Below, piece by piece: positions 44,583 to 53,410 of a stretch of DNA of 64,000 nt. The notes beneath the pieces were generated by a model. It was not told where the DNA came from. It saw nothing but the letters and a program-made list of their open reading frames with translations, and did no database searches. Both the position numbers and the translations under genes were made by a program. Every line of letters starts with the position of its first letter. The stretch's first letter is position 1. Source of the DNA: Arthrobacter sp. CAN_C5 (lineage in GTDB: Bacteria > Actinomycetota > Actinomycetes > Actinomycetales > Micrococcaceae). Location: contig NZ_JAGGMZ010000001.1 of assembly GCF_017875735.1 (NCBI RefSeq), positions 2,108,001 to 2,172,000 of the forward strand, in the 5' to 3' direction.

Positions 44583-44814
44583 TCAGGCGGCCTTGAAGGC
44601 CGTGTTTACTGTCTTAAACTCGATCGGGGCGAGCTTGCCACGGCGGCGTTGCCGCCGCCAGCGGTCGTAGGTGTCGACAGTAGGTCCGCTCGATCCAGAG
44701 GGCCATCACCAGGCGTAGTTCCTCCCGGGTCGCCCAGCCTTTCCGGTCAAGAACGTTTCTGCAGGACCATGCGGATGCGGTGCTCGCAGGCGCGTTTAGC
44801 GATCGCGCAGCGCT
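44583..44814 (-). pseudogene. IS3-family transposase C-terminal fragment
   Basis: The minus strand reads RNVLDRKGWATREELRLVMA then LWIERTY, and, in the next frame, DRWRRQRRRGKLAPIEFKTV ending FKAA*. This is the characteristic C-terminus of a widespread IS3 subgroup (WIERTYxRRRRQxxLGKLTPIEFE). It is cut at its upstream side by the IS3 copy at 44815. Confidence 0.7.
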
Positions 44815-44891
44815 TGGTTGGGCCCCAGATAGAAGTCCGGTGTTTGTGTGAGTTTCGTGTCCGAGAATGGACACAGGAGGATTCACAAATC

Positions 44892-45169
44892 ATGGCACGC
44901 AGACACACCCCGAGCAGGTCATCGCCAAAGTCCGGCAGGGTTAGAAGATGCTCAACGACGGGCGCCCGATGGTCGAGGTCATCAAGGAGCTTCAGGTCAC
45001 CGAGGCGACCTGGTACCGCTGGCTGAATCAGGTCGGGTCAGAGAAGAACGCAGAGGCGTCCAAACGGACCAAGGAGCTGGAGAAGGAGAACGCCCGGCTC
45101 AAGCGATTGTTGGCTGAGAAGGAACTGGCACTCGACATCCTCGGCGAGGTGGCCAAGGGAAAATTCTGA
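44892..45169 (+). pseudogene. IS3-family OrfA, broken (copy 2)
   Basis: Compared with copy 1, one base is missing just after MARRHTP (CCGAGCAG versus CCTGATCAG). A TAG replaces the Gln in RQGQKML. The remainder (MLNDGRPMVEVIKELQVTEA to GKF) is intact from 44948. Confidence 0.85.
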
Positions 45170-46037
45170 GCCCTGAACCCCGCCGCCGTGCCGTGCGCAT
45201 GGCGGTGGAGAAGCTCGGGGCGCCCGAACGCTTCGCCTGTAACGTCCTGGGCCAGAACCGGTCCGCGTTCCGCAAGAAGAAGACCGACATGGGCTTCGAG
45301 GAAATCCAGCTTCGCGCAGCCTGGCGCGCCGTCGCCGTGAAGCACCCCGCCTGGGGCTGGCGGAAGGTGCGCTGGCACCTGCTGGCCCAACCCCGGTGGC
45401 ACGCCGTGGCGCTGAACAGGAAGCGTGTGCGCCGGCTCTGGCGCGACGAAGACCTCGTCTGTAAACCCAGGGCGCGCAAGAAACGCCGCTCCGGGCCCGG
45501 AGCCGGGGAGCAGAAACGCCTCACCGCCGAGTACCCGATGCATGTGGTCAGTTTCGATTTCCAGTCCGATGTGACCTCCTGCGGCCGGCATATCCGGTTC
45601 TTCAACGTCATCGATGAATACACGCGCAGCGCGTTGGCGATCATTCCCCGCCGGTCGTTCAAACCGCCGACGTGGTCGCGGTGCTGGAGAACATCATCGC
45701 CGAAACCGGCACAGCCCCGGCCTACGTCCGGTGCGACAACGGGCCCGAGTTCACGGCCGAGGCACTAATCACGTGGTGCAACACCGCCGGAGTCGACACC
45801 GCATTCATCGACCCGGGATCACCTTGGCAGAACGGCTTCATCGAATCCTTCAACGCCCGATTCAGAAGAGAACAACTCTCCGGAGAAATCATGGACAGCA
45901 TGGCCGAAGCGAAGTATTTGGCCGAGGAATGGAAAGCTATATACAGTCATGAACGGCCCCACGGATCCTTGAACGGCATGACGCCGAAGCGCTACTGGGA
46001 AAACTGGACGTATGAAAACCAACCAGCTATTGCATAG
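45166..46037 (+). pseudogene. IS3-family OrfB, frameshifted (copy 2)
   Basis: The frame from 45193 carries VVSFDFQSDVTSCGRHIRFF and then breaks at SFKPPTWSRCW. The correct frame resumes as VVAVLENIIAETGTAPAYVR at 45672 with CDNGPEFTAEA, GSPWQNGFIESFNARF and HERPHGSLNGMTPKRYWENW. One base is missing near 45665. The full DDE set survives across the two frames. Confidence 0.85.
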
Positions 46038-46066
46038 ACACTGGACTGCTAACGGGGGCCCAACCA

Positions 46067-46313
46067 CGCTCGTCGAGCAGGTCGACGCAGCGCTGATCCG
46101 CGTTCGGATAGCGTAGGCTCCCCGCCAAACCAGCCCGGCGACCTTGGAATGGGTGAAGGTGGAGTAGGCGTCGCGGACGACCAGCCGGACCCGTTCTTCG
46201 AACGTCAAGCTGATCGAGAGTGTTTCGTCCTGGGTGTTGATCGCCTCGAGCGGCTCGCCCGCGTTCATCTCGCGGAGCTTGCGTTTCGTCTCGCCGTCCA
46301 CACGGCTGGCCCG
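46067..46313 (-). pseudogene. IstB-like ATP-binding protein, N-terminal fragment
   Basis: The minus strand encodes TKRKLREMNAGEPLEAINTQ, then LTFEERVRLVVRDAYSTFTH and, after a frame change, LRYPNADQRCVDLLDERG. This is the N-terminal helical region of a distinct IS21-type IstB group. It stops at IS3 copy 2. It differs from the istB at 30893. Confidence 0.6.
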
Positions 46314-46369
46314 AGCCTCTCGGAGCGCCTAACCTATTGATTCGCGGGTTCGCGTTTGAATCCCTCAAG

Positions 46370-47398
46370 TCAAGGAATCGTGACGACGATCTTGCCTTTC
46401 GCCTGGCCCTCCTCCAGGCGACGCATGCCTGAGATCGCGTTCGCAAGGCTGTAGCTCTGATCCATCACTGGTACGAGATGGCCCGCGGCGGCGAACTTTG
46501 CCAATGCACGCAAGTTTCGGGCATCCTCGGTCGAGATGAACGCTCGGAGGGTCTGCGTGACAAACGGGTTGAGCACGAGTGCGCAAAGTATGCGATCGGT
46601 GCCGCCGAACCAACGGCCCTTCGCTTCTCCGCCAACGATGACGAGAGTCCCGTGGCTAGAAAGTGCGCGTCGTAGTTCACCCAGATTGCTGTTTCCGCCG
46701 GTGTCAAGGATAACGTCATACCGGGTCGCGCCATCGGCGAAGTTCTCGTTTTTGTAGTCGATGACATGATCGGCTCCGATTGAGCGGACCATCTCGACTT
46801 TGGAGGCACTACAGACGCCGGTTACGTCGGCGCCCAGGGCCTTCGCGATCTGCACGGCGAAAGTGCCAACACCACCCGACGCACCCACGACAAGCACCTT
46901 GTATCCGGGCTGCACTTTGCCGTGATCACGCAGTCCCTGCAACGCTGCGAGCCCCGAGACTGGAATGGCTGCTGCCTGATTGAAGTCGAGATTGTCGGGC
47001 ATCAGTGCGATCTTGTCATCACGGCACACAGAATATTCCGCGAATGACCCGGCGCCGATGCCGAACACATTGTCTCCTTCCACGATTCCAGTGACACTCG
47101 CGCCAACGCTGACCACCTGGCCCGCAAGTCCGAATCCGGGCACGCGGCCTTTGGGAGCGCGAAGCGATCTACTCGCGAGGCGTACCGGGTACGGAAGGCC
47201 GGTGACCATGTGAGCAATGCCTGGGTCCACACTTGCTGCACGAACACGTACCAGCACCTCCTTCTCACCAATCGAGGGTCGAGGGATTCGTTCAAGGCGC
47301 AGAACCTCGCTGGGCACACCATATCCATCATGAACGATTGCCATCATCGTGTTGGATTGGGGGGCTGCGGTATGGACATCTGCCGGTGGTGTATTCAT
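46370..47398 (-). CDS. Quinone-type NAD(P)-dependent oxidoreductase (MDR family)
   Basis: The 342-residue product starts at ATG 47398 (MNTPPADVHTAAPQSNTMMA) behind AAAGGAGAGC. The N-domain has RVRAASVDPGIAHMVTGLPY, and the Rossmann domain has KVLVVGASGGVGTFAVQIAK and SIGADHVIDYKNENF. It lacks zinc-ligand Cys. Its C-terminal GxxVPVMDQSYSLANAISGM is typical of the family. It is paralogous to 25943-26929. The promoter lies about 70 nt upstream, covered by TetR-type operators. Confidence 0.85.
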   Translation of the reverse strand: MNTPPADVHTAAPQSNTMMAIVHDGYGVPSEVLRLERIPRPSIGEKEVLVRVRAASVDPGIAHMVTGLPYPVRLASRSLRAPKGRVPGFGLAGQVVSVGASVTGIVEGDNVFGIGAGSFAEYSVCRDDKIALMPDNLDFNQAAAIPVSGLAALQGLRDHGKVQPGYKVLVVGASGGVGTFAVQIAKALGADVTGVCSASKVEMVRSIGADHVIDYKNENFADGATRYDVILDTGGNSNLGELRRALSSHGTLVIVGGEAKGRWFGGTDRILCALVLNPFVTQTLRAFISTEDARNLRALAKFAAAGHLVPVMDQSYSLANAISGMRRLEEGQAKGKIVVTIP

Positions 47399-47459
47399 CG
47401 TTGCTCTCCTTTGCTCGCAGGCATGCGAGTCGACACGCATGGGGTTAATCCACACATAA

Positions 47460-47502
47460 CTTATGTAGTAAATAGACTAGACATACATTGTAAGGTTGTC
47501 AA
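47460..47502 (-). promoter_or_regulatory. TetR-type operator/promoter, second copy
   Basis: On the minus strand TTGACA (47497-47502) is 17 bp from TAGTCT (47474-47479). Operator-like elements TACATTGTAAGG (47484-47495) and CTTATGTAGTAAA (47460-47472) occupy the same places as in the 27.8-kb module. It drives the oxidoreductase. The divergent plus frame from ATG 47504 (MDVSKPSGVTRRDGVARARL) looks like the first residues of a lost TetR protein. Confidence 0.65.
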
Positions 47503-47617
47503 TATGGATGTGTCCAAACCCTCAGGAGTCACCCGACGGGATGGTGTGGCTCGAGCGCGCTTGAATTTCGGTGTGTGTGCCGGCTGGACGAGGAGCCGCG
47601 GGTCGAAGCAGAGTCGA

Positions 47618-48124
47618 TCAATACCGATGTGGCGAGCAAGGAGGAGACAGCAACCTCCACGGAATCCTTGCGGAATCGACCATCCGGTGACTAAAGTGTC
47701 GGGCAACAGCCCTTTTGCTACCGAGCAGACAATGTACGACTGCGGCGCACTCGGCGAGCATGCAGTCACCTCCGAACCGAGTGCGGATATTGAGAGCGTG
47801 GCTGCCTAGTTCTGTTCGTCGAGTGTGAACGTCGTCCCAGGCCGCGACGGTGTCGGCCGGATCGTGCGTCGTGACGTATCCAATGTCTTGTACCGTCAGC
47901 GCGGCGTCGCCGACGCTAGTGGTGACGGACGTGACACACGACGCGGCATCTTCGAGCCAACACCGCGACAACGCCTCGCCGAAAGCACTTGCCAGCGCGA
48001 CGTTGTCGGCGATCCGATAGACCGCGGGCATGTCATCGAGGACGCCAAGAGCATTCGGGCTGGAGGAGCTGCTGATGCGCAATTCGTGGACCAAGGCAAG
48101 GAACGCGTCATTCTCCAGCGTCAT
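47618..48124 (-). CDS. Hypothetical protein, possibly partial
   Basis: The 168 codons have good GC3 and read MTLENDAFLALVHELRISSS ... GVLDDMPAVYRIADNVALAS. The second half (CVTSVTTSVGDAALTVQDIG) also looks coding, and the last 40 residues less so. I do not recognise the family. The upstream part may be truncated, since coding-like sequence (RFDVMKDPGRW) continues in another frame beyond 48124. Confidence 0.35.
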   Translation of the reverse strand: MTLENDAFLALVHELRISSSSSPNALGVLDDMPAVYRIADNVALASAFGEALSRCWLEDAASCVTSVTTSVGDAALTVQDIGYVTTHDPADTVAAWDDVHTRRTELGSHALNIRTRFGGDCMLAECAAVVHCLLGSKRAVARHFSHRMVDSARIPWRLLSPPCSPHRY

Positions 48125-48154
48125 CCCAGCGGCCGGGGTCTTTCATCACGTCGA

Positions 48155-48259
48155 ACCTGGCCGCGAAAGCGACGACGAGCGGTCCCGATAGTGATCTACG
48201 GCACCGTGCCTCGCCTCCACCGCGCCAGCCGGACCCTCATCGTGCGCCGACAGCGCTGA
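48155..48259 (+). pseudogene. C-terminal fragment of small two-TM protein family
   Basis: The plus frame ends PIVIYGTVPRLHRASRTLIV RRQR. This matches the end of the complete protein at 56786-57037 (PIVIYGIMPHLHLLRGRLL). The N-terminal membrane helix is gone. Confidence 0.55.
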
Positions 48260-48322
48260 TTAGCTAGGACCGGCGCGTATCGACTCGAGCCCCTCGAGAA
48301 TCAGGTCAAGCCCGACCAAGAA
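48260..48322 (-). pseudogene. TetR-family C-terminal tail
   Basis: The minus strand reads FLVGLDLILEGLESIRAGPS*, the same ending as tetracycline-repressor-like C-domains (compare [12 protein letters not shown] at 28.5 kb and GLDLVLNALEKA at 53.1 kb). About 20 residues remain. Confidence 0.5.
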
Positions 48323-48457
48323 TCGGCTCGATGCTCACACCCATGACCCTCACGGTGACGGTAATCGAGAACGGAAAGGCGGGGTGGGCGGCGCTCGGTG
48401 CGCTCTTCCTCGGTTCGGCACTTGTCATGTGGGCGATCGCACGCACAGACCCGACGC

Positions 48458-48862
48458 TCAGCCCAGGGCAACCAGCACGGTGAGCGCGGCAAGCAACGCG
48501 CACAGCGGTGCCATAGTCCACCGTTCCGGGAGCGATCGAGAGATGCCGTTTATGATGATGCCGAGCACGAAGTATGCGGCGAGCACCCAAATGGCGATGT
48601 TGGTGAAGTCCGGCCACGGGATGACGGTGATGAGATCGGCGCGTTGCAGAACCAGCAGGGCAAAAGCTGCATACAGGGCAATTGATGTTGCGCTGCCGAT
48701 GCGCTTCCTAGTGGGCAGAATCCGATCCCGGCCTCCCCAGGCGAACTGGCCAATTGGCACACCGGCGATAAGGGCAGCTTGGAACACGGCTAGCGCTCCC
48801 ATCAGCATGCAGAAGGCAACCGCAATGATCGCAGCGGCATCCGCGGACACCAGGTTGCTCAA
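48458..48862 (-). CDS. Four-TM membrane protein
   Basis: The protein of about 130-134 residues starts at TTG 48862, overlapping the previous stop (TTGA), or at GTG 48850. Four helices: ADAAAIIAVAFCMLMGALAV, ATSIALYAAFALLVL, NIAIWVLAAYFVLGIIINGI, APLCALLAALTVLVALG. It lies third in a PadR-led operon. Longer frames upstream are out-of-frame readings of the neighbour gene. Family unknown. Confidence 0.7.
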   Translation of the reverse strand: MSNLVSADAAAIIAVAFCMLMGALAVFQAALIAGVPIGQFAWGGRDRILPTRKRIGSATSIALYAAFALLVLQRADLITVIPWPDFTNIAIWVLAAYFVLGIIINGISRSLPERWTMAPLCALLAALTVLVALG

Positions 48863-49341
48863 CGTGAGTCCGCCGACGTCATGGCCGGGACTCGGGCGAA
48901 ACCTCCGAGCGCCAGCACGAGGGTGAGGATAAACAACGCCAAGGTGAAGGGCGCCCAACCGAAGCGTTCCCACGGACTGGACGAGGCGAGGTTCATTAGA
49001 ACCCCGATTGCCAAATAGCCCACGAGCACCCAGGTGCCCCAGCGGCTCAGGCCACGTGGAAGGCGCGAGACGACGAACCCACCACGGGCCAGAACGATCA
49101 TCGTGGCGAATGTCCAGATGGCCGCGCTCACGCCGCTCACGACCCGCAATTCGACCGGAAGTTGTCCTGCGTTTGCTCCCCCAAGAGCCGCCGCACCGAA
49201 GGGTGCGCCAAACATCAGCGACATCTGGAAGGCGACCACGATCAGAAAACCGAGTGCTGTTGCAGCTGCTGTCTTCCGGCGCACGGGGCGTTGCATGCCT
49301 GCACCGCGGTGGTCCACGCCCAGGACTGGATTGATGGTCAT
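48859..49341 (-). CDS. Four-TM membrane protein, paralogue of 25406-25870
   Basis: The 160-residue protein starts at ATG 49341, overlapping the padR stop (ATGA). Segments ATALGFLIVVAFQMSLMFGA, SAAIWTFATMIVLARG, WVLVGYLAIGVLMNLAS, FTLALFILTLVLALGG form a four-helix protein. The FGAPFGAAALGGANAGQLP motif is shared with the protein at 25.4 kb. It is probably controlled by PadR. Confidence 0.75.
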   Translation of the reverse strand: MTINPVLGVDHRGAGMQRPVRRKTAAATALGFLIVVAFQMSLMFGAPFGAAALGGANAGQLPVELRVVSGVSAAIWTFATMIVLARGGFVVSRLPRGLSRWGTWVLVGYLAIGVLMNLASSSPWERFGWAPFTLALFILTLVLALGGFARVPAMTSADSR

Positions 49342-49928
49342 TGTAGCTCCTCTGTGAATTTTGCGATTGACCGGGACTGCGCGTCTCCGGGGTCGAAGCT
49401 GTCGATGGCACCGAGCGCCTCGTCGGCCCAAGCGCTTGTGGCCCTGGCCGCGTGCTCACCGGCTGAGATGGTCAACAGGATGTAGGGGGCGTCGTCGTCG
49501 AGGCCGGCGTCTTTCGCGAGGTCATTCCGCGCATCCTGCAGGTGGGCGAGTTGAGACTCCGCCTGGGCACGTGCGCTGAGGACGAGTTCGCGGCAGACCT
49601 CGGGTCCGAGCTGACGCCCAAAGAAGAGTCGCAGCATGAGCCCGTTTCGAGGCTTTTGCCTTTGTGGCTCGTCGGCGAGCAACCCTCTTAGGCGGGCGGT
49701 GCCCTGATCGGTGATGGCAAACAGCGAGGAGCGAGAGTCGCCCGAATCGTGACGCTCAACCATTGCCTGCCGTTCGAGATCCCCGAGCGCCGGGTAGATC
49801 TGGCCGAAGCTCTCGGACCAGAAGTGCCCAAGAGTCTCCCGAATCTGCTCCCGCACGGCGTATCCGGTCATCGGTGCAATGCTCAGCGCGCCGAGAATCG
49901 CCATCTGAGTCTGTTCTGAACTTGCCAA
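49338..49928 (-). CDS. PadR family transcriptional regulator
   Basis: The 196-residue protein has the PadR winged helix (MAILGALSIAPMTGYAVREQ; FGQIYPALGDLERQAMVERH) and a Vir_act_alpha_C-type helical C-domain (GPEVCRELVLSARAQAESQL). It is the first gene of a three-gene operon with two membrane proteins, all coupled by 4-nt overlaps. An AT-rich TATCTTTTAGTTATATCTAC stretch upstream (49943-49962) is a likely autoregulatory promoter. Confidence 0.88.
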   Translation of the reverse strand: MASSEQTQMAILGALSIAPMTGYAVREQIRETLGHFWSESFGQIYPALGDLERQAMVERHDSGDSRSSLFAITDQGTARLRGLLADEPQRQKPRNGLMLRLFFGRQLGPEVCRELVLSARAQAESQLAHLQDARNDLAKDAGLDDDAPYILLTISAGEHAARATSAWADEALGAIDSFDPGDAQSRSIAKFTEELQ

Positions 49929-50010
49929 CGCCGATCCCCTTACTATCTTTTAGTTATATCTACCAGATACTTCCATTACCAGTCAAGCTTCTGCAAATAC
50001 GAGGAGCCAT

Positions 50011-50424
50011 TTAGACCATTCGGTGAGGCTCTGATTTGGCGCGAACGTGCACGCCCTCGCCTTGCTTGCCGAACAGGCTCAGCACCTCTGCGGCGTTGCC
50101 GTCAGCGCTCCCGAACCAGTGCGGAAGCCTGGTGTCGAACTCTGTAACCTCGCCAGCACCGAGCACACGATCGTGTTCGCCGAGGATCAGCCGCATCCCA
50201 CTGAGCACATAGAGCCACTCGTATCCGTCGTGATTGCGGGGCTCGGGCATGGTCTGGCTCGCCGGGATGAGGATCTTCCAGGCCTGCACTCCCCCGGGCT
50301 GCGGAGTCAGCGGGACGACCGTGCGGCCGTTCACCCGACGAGGTTTGAGGCGCACCCGGGGATCTCCGACCTCGGGAGCTCCGACGAGCTCATCAAGAGG
50401 AACTCGATACGCCTGGGCGAGCAT
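50011..50424 (-). pseudogene. HTH-cupin regulator, N-terminal HTH lost
   Basis: The 137 codons begin LAQAYRVPLDELVGAP, the last helix of an XRE-type HTH. They then contain a linker and a complete cupin (MPEPRNHDGYEWLYVLSGMR, LGEHDRVLGAGEVTEFDTRL, HWFGSADG). A TAG stands just before the ATG at 50424. Full-length relatives have about 190 residues, with about 60 residues of HTH in front. What remains could still fold as a cupin. Confidence 0.65.
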
Positions 50425-50699
50425 AACCTACGGTTTAGAGGGAAGGGACATGGTTTGGCGTGTTGCTGATTTGAGCGCTGCAGCCCGCCACCGCCCTTAT
50501 GTTAGGTCCTGCTCCTGGTTCACCCGATGAGTGAGCAATTAGTATTCGATGACTGGTTCAGCACGTCATGTTCTTTTTGTGACGGTACGGTTTCTGCTGA
50601 GACGACGGCCGGTAGGAGAGATGCGACCGATAAGTGGGACGTATGAGGAGGCTCGGTGCGACAGGCAGGTCACGAGCGAGGCTGCACCATGGGTAAACG

Positions 50700-51503
50700 T
50701 CAAGCCCTTCTACCTTCTATTGAGGCTACGAATGTCTTGAATTCATCGAGCAACGGAGGCGCTGGCATCAGGGTTTTGCCATGACTGCGACCGGCCAACG
50801 CTTCAAAGCGAGCATTCGGCATCAGTTGCGCTGCTCGCTGAGAGTCCTCGTAACGCATCGGATCTTCGGAACCGGCGAAGAGCAGGGTCGGTACTTCAAC
50901 CGCCTGAAGCTGAACTTCCGTGAGACCCGAGTCGTTTTCCCCTTTCCGCAGGAAAGCTCGCAGTGCGACGGGGTCGTTCGCCATGAAGGCGGCGGTGGTT
51001 TGAGGATCGATAGCAAGGCCTTCAGCCTCACCCCACCGCTGCAAAAATTCCGACATCCCGCCTTGCATTAAGTCTTGGGCGTAACCGGGATAGAAGATTG
51101 AATCTAGCTGACCGGTGAGCGCGCGATACGTGCCGCCTGCGGATGTGAAGCTATCGATTCGCTGCGAGTTGCTGGCAATCAGCGAGAAGCCAAGCCTGGC
51201 ACCGGCCGAGTACCCAAAGTAATGGGCGCTCCTCACGCCTACGACGTCCAGAACCGCCAGGACGTCGCCGACAAGCAAGTCCATTCGGTATGCGCTCTCG
51301 TCGTGAGGTTTGTCGCTGTGACCATGCCCTCGTAGATCCAAGGACACAACGTGAAATTGTTGCTTCAGTACCTTTGTATAGCCGAGACCGCGCCACATAG
51401 CACGGGACAGCCCTGTCCCGTGCACGAGAATGATTGTGGGACCGGTGCCTATCTCCTGATATGACACCCTGGTGCCGTCTGCGGGATTGAAGGCGTCGCT
51501 CAT
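50700..51503 (-). CDS. Alpha/beta hydrolase
   Basis: The 267-residue hydrolase has the oxyanion HGTG (IILVHGTGLSRAMWRG), the nucleophile elbow GYSAGARLG near residue 98, the acid in FAGSEDPMRYEDSQ and the His in LAGRSHGKT. It starts at ATG 51503 with a good AGAGAAGC box. The substrate (ester, lactone, epoxide) cannot be told. It is a single gene. Confidence 0.85.
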   Translation of the reverse strand: MSDAFNPADGTRVSYQEIGTGPTIILVHGTGLSRAMWRGLGYTKVLKQQFHVVSLDLRGHGHSDKPHDESAYRMDLLVGDVLAVLDVVGVRSAHYFGYSAGARLGFSLIASNSQRIDSFTSAGGTYRALTGQLDSIFYPGYAQDLMQGGMSEFLQRWGEAEGLAIDPQTTAAFMANDPVALRAFLRKGENDSGLTEVQLQAVEVPTLLFAGSEDPMRYEDSQRAAQLMPNARFEALAGRSHGKTLMPAPPLLDEFKTFVASIEGRRA

Positions 51504-52194
51504 AGCTTCTCTTCCATTCGGACTAAAATCCCCCAGCGAAAAATCGGTCGTCAGAAACTGTGTCAGAGTGATTGTGATCGAATCCTACGGACCTTCGCCC
51601 TAGATTAACAATATTCACCAAAGCTGGTTTCCCGGGAGGAGGATATCGAAAGCGAACTTGAGGGTGCGAGCTGACGCTTCCGGCGGTTGCCCCCGCCACG
51701 CCTACAGCACTTTTGGCCCCTATACTAGTCCAGTATTTAGTCACGCACCGCCTCCGATCGGGATACTTGAGCTCGAGGTCGGCTACTCGTACGGCCCCTC
51801 TTCGGTTGGACGTACGTTTGGTAAGTGAGCCGTGAATCCAGTGATCGGGTGCCCTTCGCCCAGAATCGCATCGCGGTGGACATCGTCGATGGCATGACGC
51901 GAACCGAGTAAGCAATAACTGTGACGGTCGTAGTGCATCAATGATGCCGTGATATGTCTGGAACCGCGCCAGTTGGGCATGTATAGAGGTGGTAGCACGG
52001 TCGTAGCCAACGAAAATACCTCGCCGTAGGCAATCTGCAGCAAGGTTCCAATGGAAATGAATAGCTGGGTTAGACCGATCGATGGCGTCGTCTCTAGCTC
52101 GCTGATCTTGTGGGAGCCGACATGGGAAAATGGGGGTACCACCACAGCCGAAATGGCCACTAACTAGGAGATGCTCGGCCCTTAGACTTAGCGT
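51504..52194. other. Long intergenic region, no confident gene
   Basis: About 690 nt separate two genes that read away from each other. Two overlapping minus frames (240 and 125 codons) exist, but neither resembles a known family and both run through the PhzF promoter area. The interval has lower GC than its neighbours and may be a decayed insertion. Confidence 0.4.
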
Positions 52195-53019
52195 ATGGAA
52201 ATACTCACCTATCGCGCCTTCACAACGCCGGATTCGAATCCGCACTCCGGCAATTTGGCCGGGGTCGTTCTAGATGCTGAAACACTCTCTTGGGAGGACA
52301 TGCTGAGCATTGCCGCTGACCTAGGCCACAGCGAAACTGCGTTTCTTACCGAAATCACCTCTACATCAGCGCGGGTCCGTTACTTCACGCCTCTTGACGA
52401 GATTCCCTTCTGCGGGCATGCGACTATTGCCTCGGGTGTTGCCCTTTCTCACCGGGGAGCGGGGCCTATCGTTGCCTTCAGTACGAACGCGGGTGAGGTG
52501 CTCGTAGAGGTCGAACCTGATTCAGCGACCCTGACTGCTGTGGATACGGTCATCGCGCCGCTCAGCGACGAACTGCTGGATCTTTTGCTTGCGGCGCTCC
52601 GCTTGTCGCGCGACGATCTTGATCCCGCCCTGCCGCCAGCTTTTGTGCGCGGTGCCAACCCTCATCCCATCGTCTTCGTGGGACCGGGGGTCCTAGCTTC
52701 ACTCGATCATGATCACGAAGCGGTTCTCGAGCTTCAGATTCGCAACAACTGGAATGGCACTGTTCCAGTCGTGCACCGCGGCTCCCCCGAGCGGTTTGTT
52801 TCTCGCAATCCGTTCCCCCGTGGCGGAATACGGGAGGATTCCGCCACAGGCTCGGCCGCAGCGGGCCTCGGCGCTTATCTGCGCGCAGGCGGGCAATTAG
52901 AGCTCCCAGCCGTCATCAACATTGAGCAGGGCGCGGAAACGGGCCGGCCTTCGTTGCTCGCGGTTGAGATTCCGTTTGAGGGCCGGATACGCGTTACAGG
53001 AACTGCATCTGCGGCATAG
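52195..53019 (+). CDS. PhzF family isomerase-like protein
   Basis: The 274-residue protein has two PhzF half-folds: SGNLAGVVLDAETLSWEDML, HSETAFL with the general-acid Glu near residue 47, LDEIPFCGHATIASGVALSH in the first half, and REDSATGSAAAGLGAYLR in the second. PhzF enzymes isomerise small acidic substrates; most family members have unknown substrates. It is convergent with the split tetR gene. Confidence 0.88.
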   Translation: MEILTYRAFTTPDSNPHSGNLAGVVLDAETLSWEDMLSIAADLGHSETAFLTEITSTSARVRYFTPLDEIPFCGHATIASGVALSHRGAGPIVAFSTNAGEVLVEVEPDSATLTAVDTVIAPLSDELLDLLLAALRLSRDDLDPALPPAFVRGANPHPIVFVGPGVLASLDHDHEAVLELQIRNNWNGTVPVVHRGSPERFVSRNPFPRGGIREDSATGSAAAGLGAYLRAGGQLELPAVINIEQGAETGRPSLLAVEIPFEGRIRVTGTASAA

Positions 53020-53410
53020 CATCAGCGCCGACGCTACTCAACTGGTTTGATGCTCTCCGAACTACGTGCCGCATCCTCGTTGCGTGCTTTCTCCAGTGCG
53101 TTCAGGACCAGGTCGAGGCCAAAAACGAACTCTTCTGAGTAGCTGTAACTGGGCTGAAGCACGTGCTTGGACATCAGTTCGAAAAGGTACGGGTAATCGG
53201 CGGTGGATAGTTGGGCGAGCATCATTTGCGCCATCGCCGCGGCCTGTTCCCCGGTATCGAACGGCAAAGCTTTTTCCTGCTTGGCGAATCCGTAGACATA
53301 ACTATCCAGCGCGGAGACCGCATGGGCCGTCATGGTCAAAGAAAACCCGCCGTTCCGGAAAGTACCCAAGACCCGGTCGTGGTGCCGCAGAGTCGCCGGA
53401 CCGGGACTAG

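Larger units (their letters stand above)
44815..46066 (+). mobile_element. IS3-family element (TGGTTGGG ends), copy 2, with 4-bp duplication
   Basis: The 1252-bp relative of 39553-40806 is flanked by CGCT on both sides (44811-44814 and 46067-46070). It inserted exactly at the junction of an IS3 remnant and an IstB-like remnant. Both its ORFs are broken. Confidence 0.9.

Noticed and set aside
48337..48480. Small plus-strand membrane protein from ATG near 48336
   Set aside because: It overlaps the C-terminus of the minus-strand four-TM gene, and its segment recurs truncated at 44372, so it is more likely a gene-tail fragment.
48458..49459. 333-codon minus frame
   Set aside because: The upstream two thirds are an out-of-frame reading of the membrane protein at 48859-49341; only the last 130 codons are a real gene.
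51523..52245. 240-codon minus-strand open frame
   Set aside because: Composition (Arg/His/Cys-rich, no domain, overlaps the PhzF start) is that of a chance frame in GC-rich DNA.
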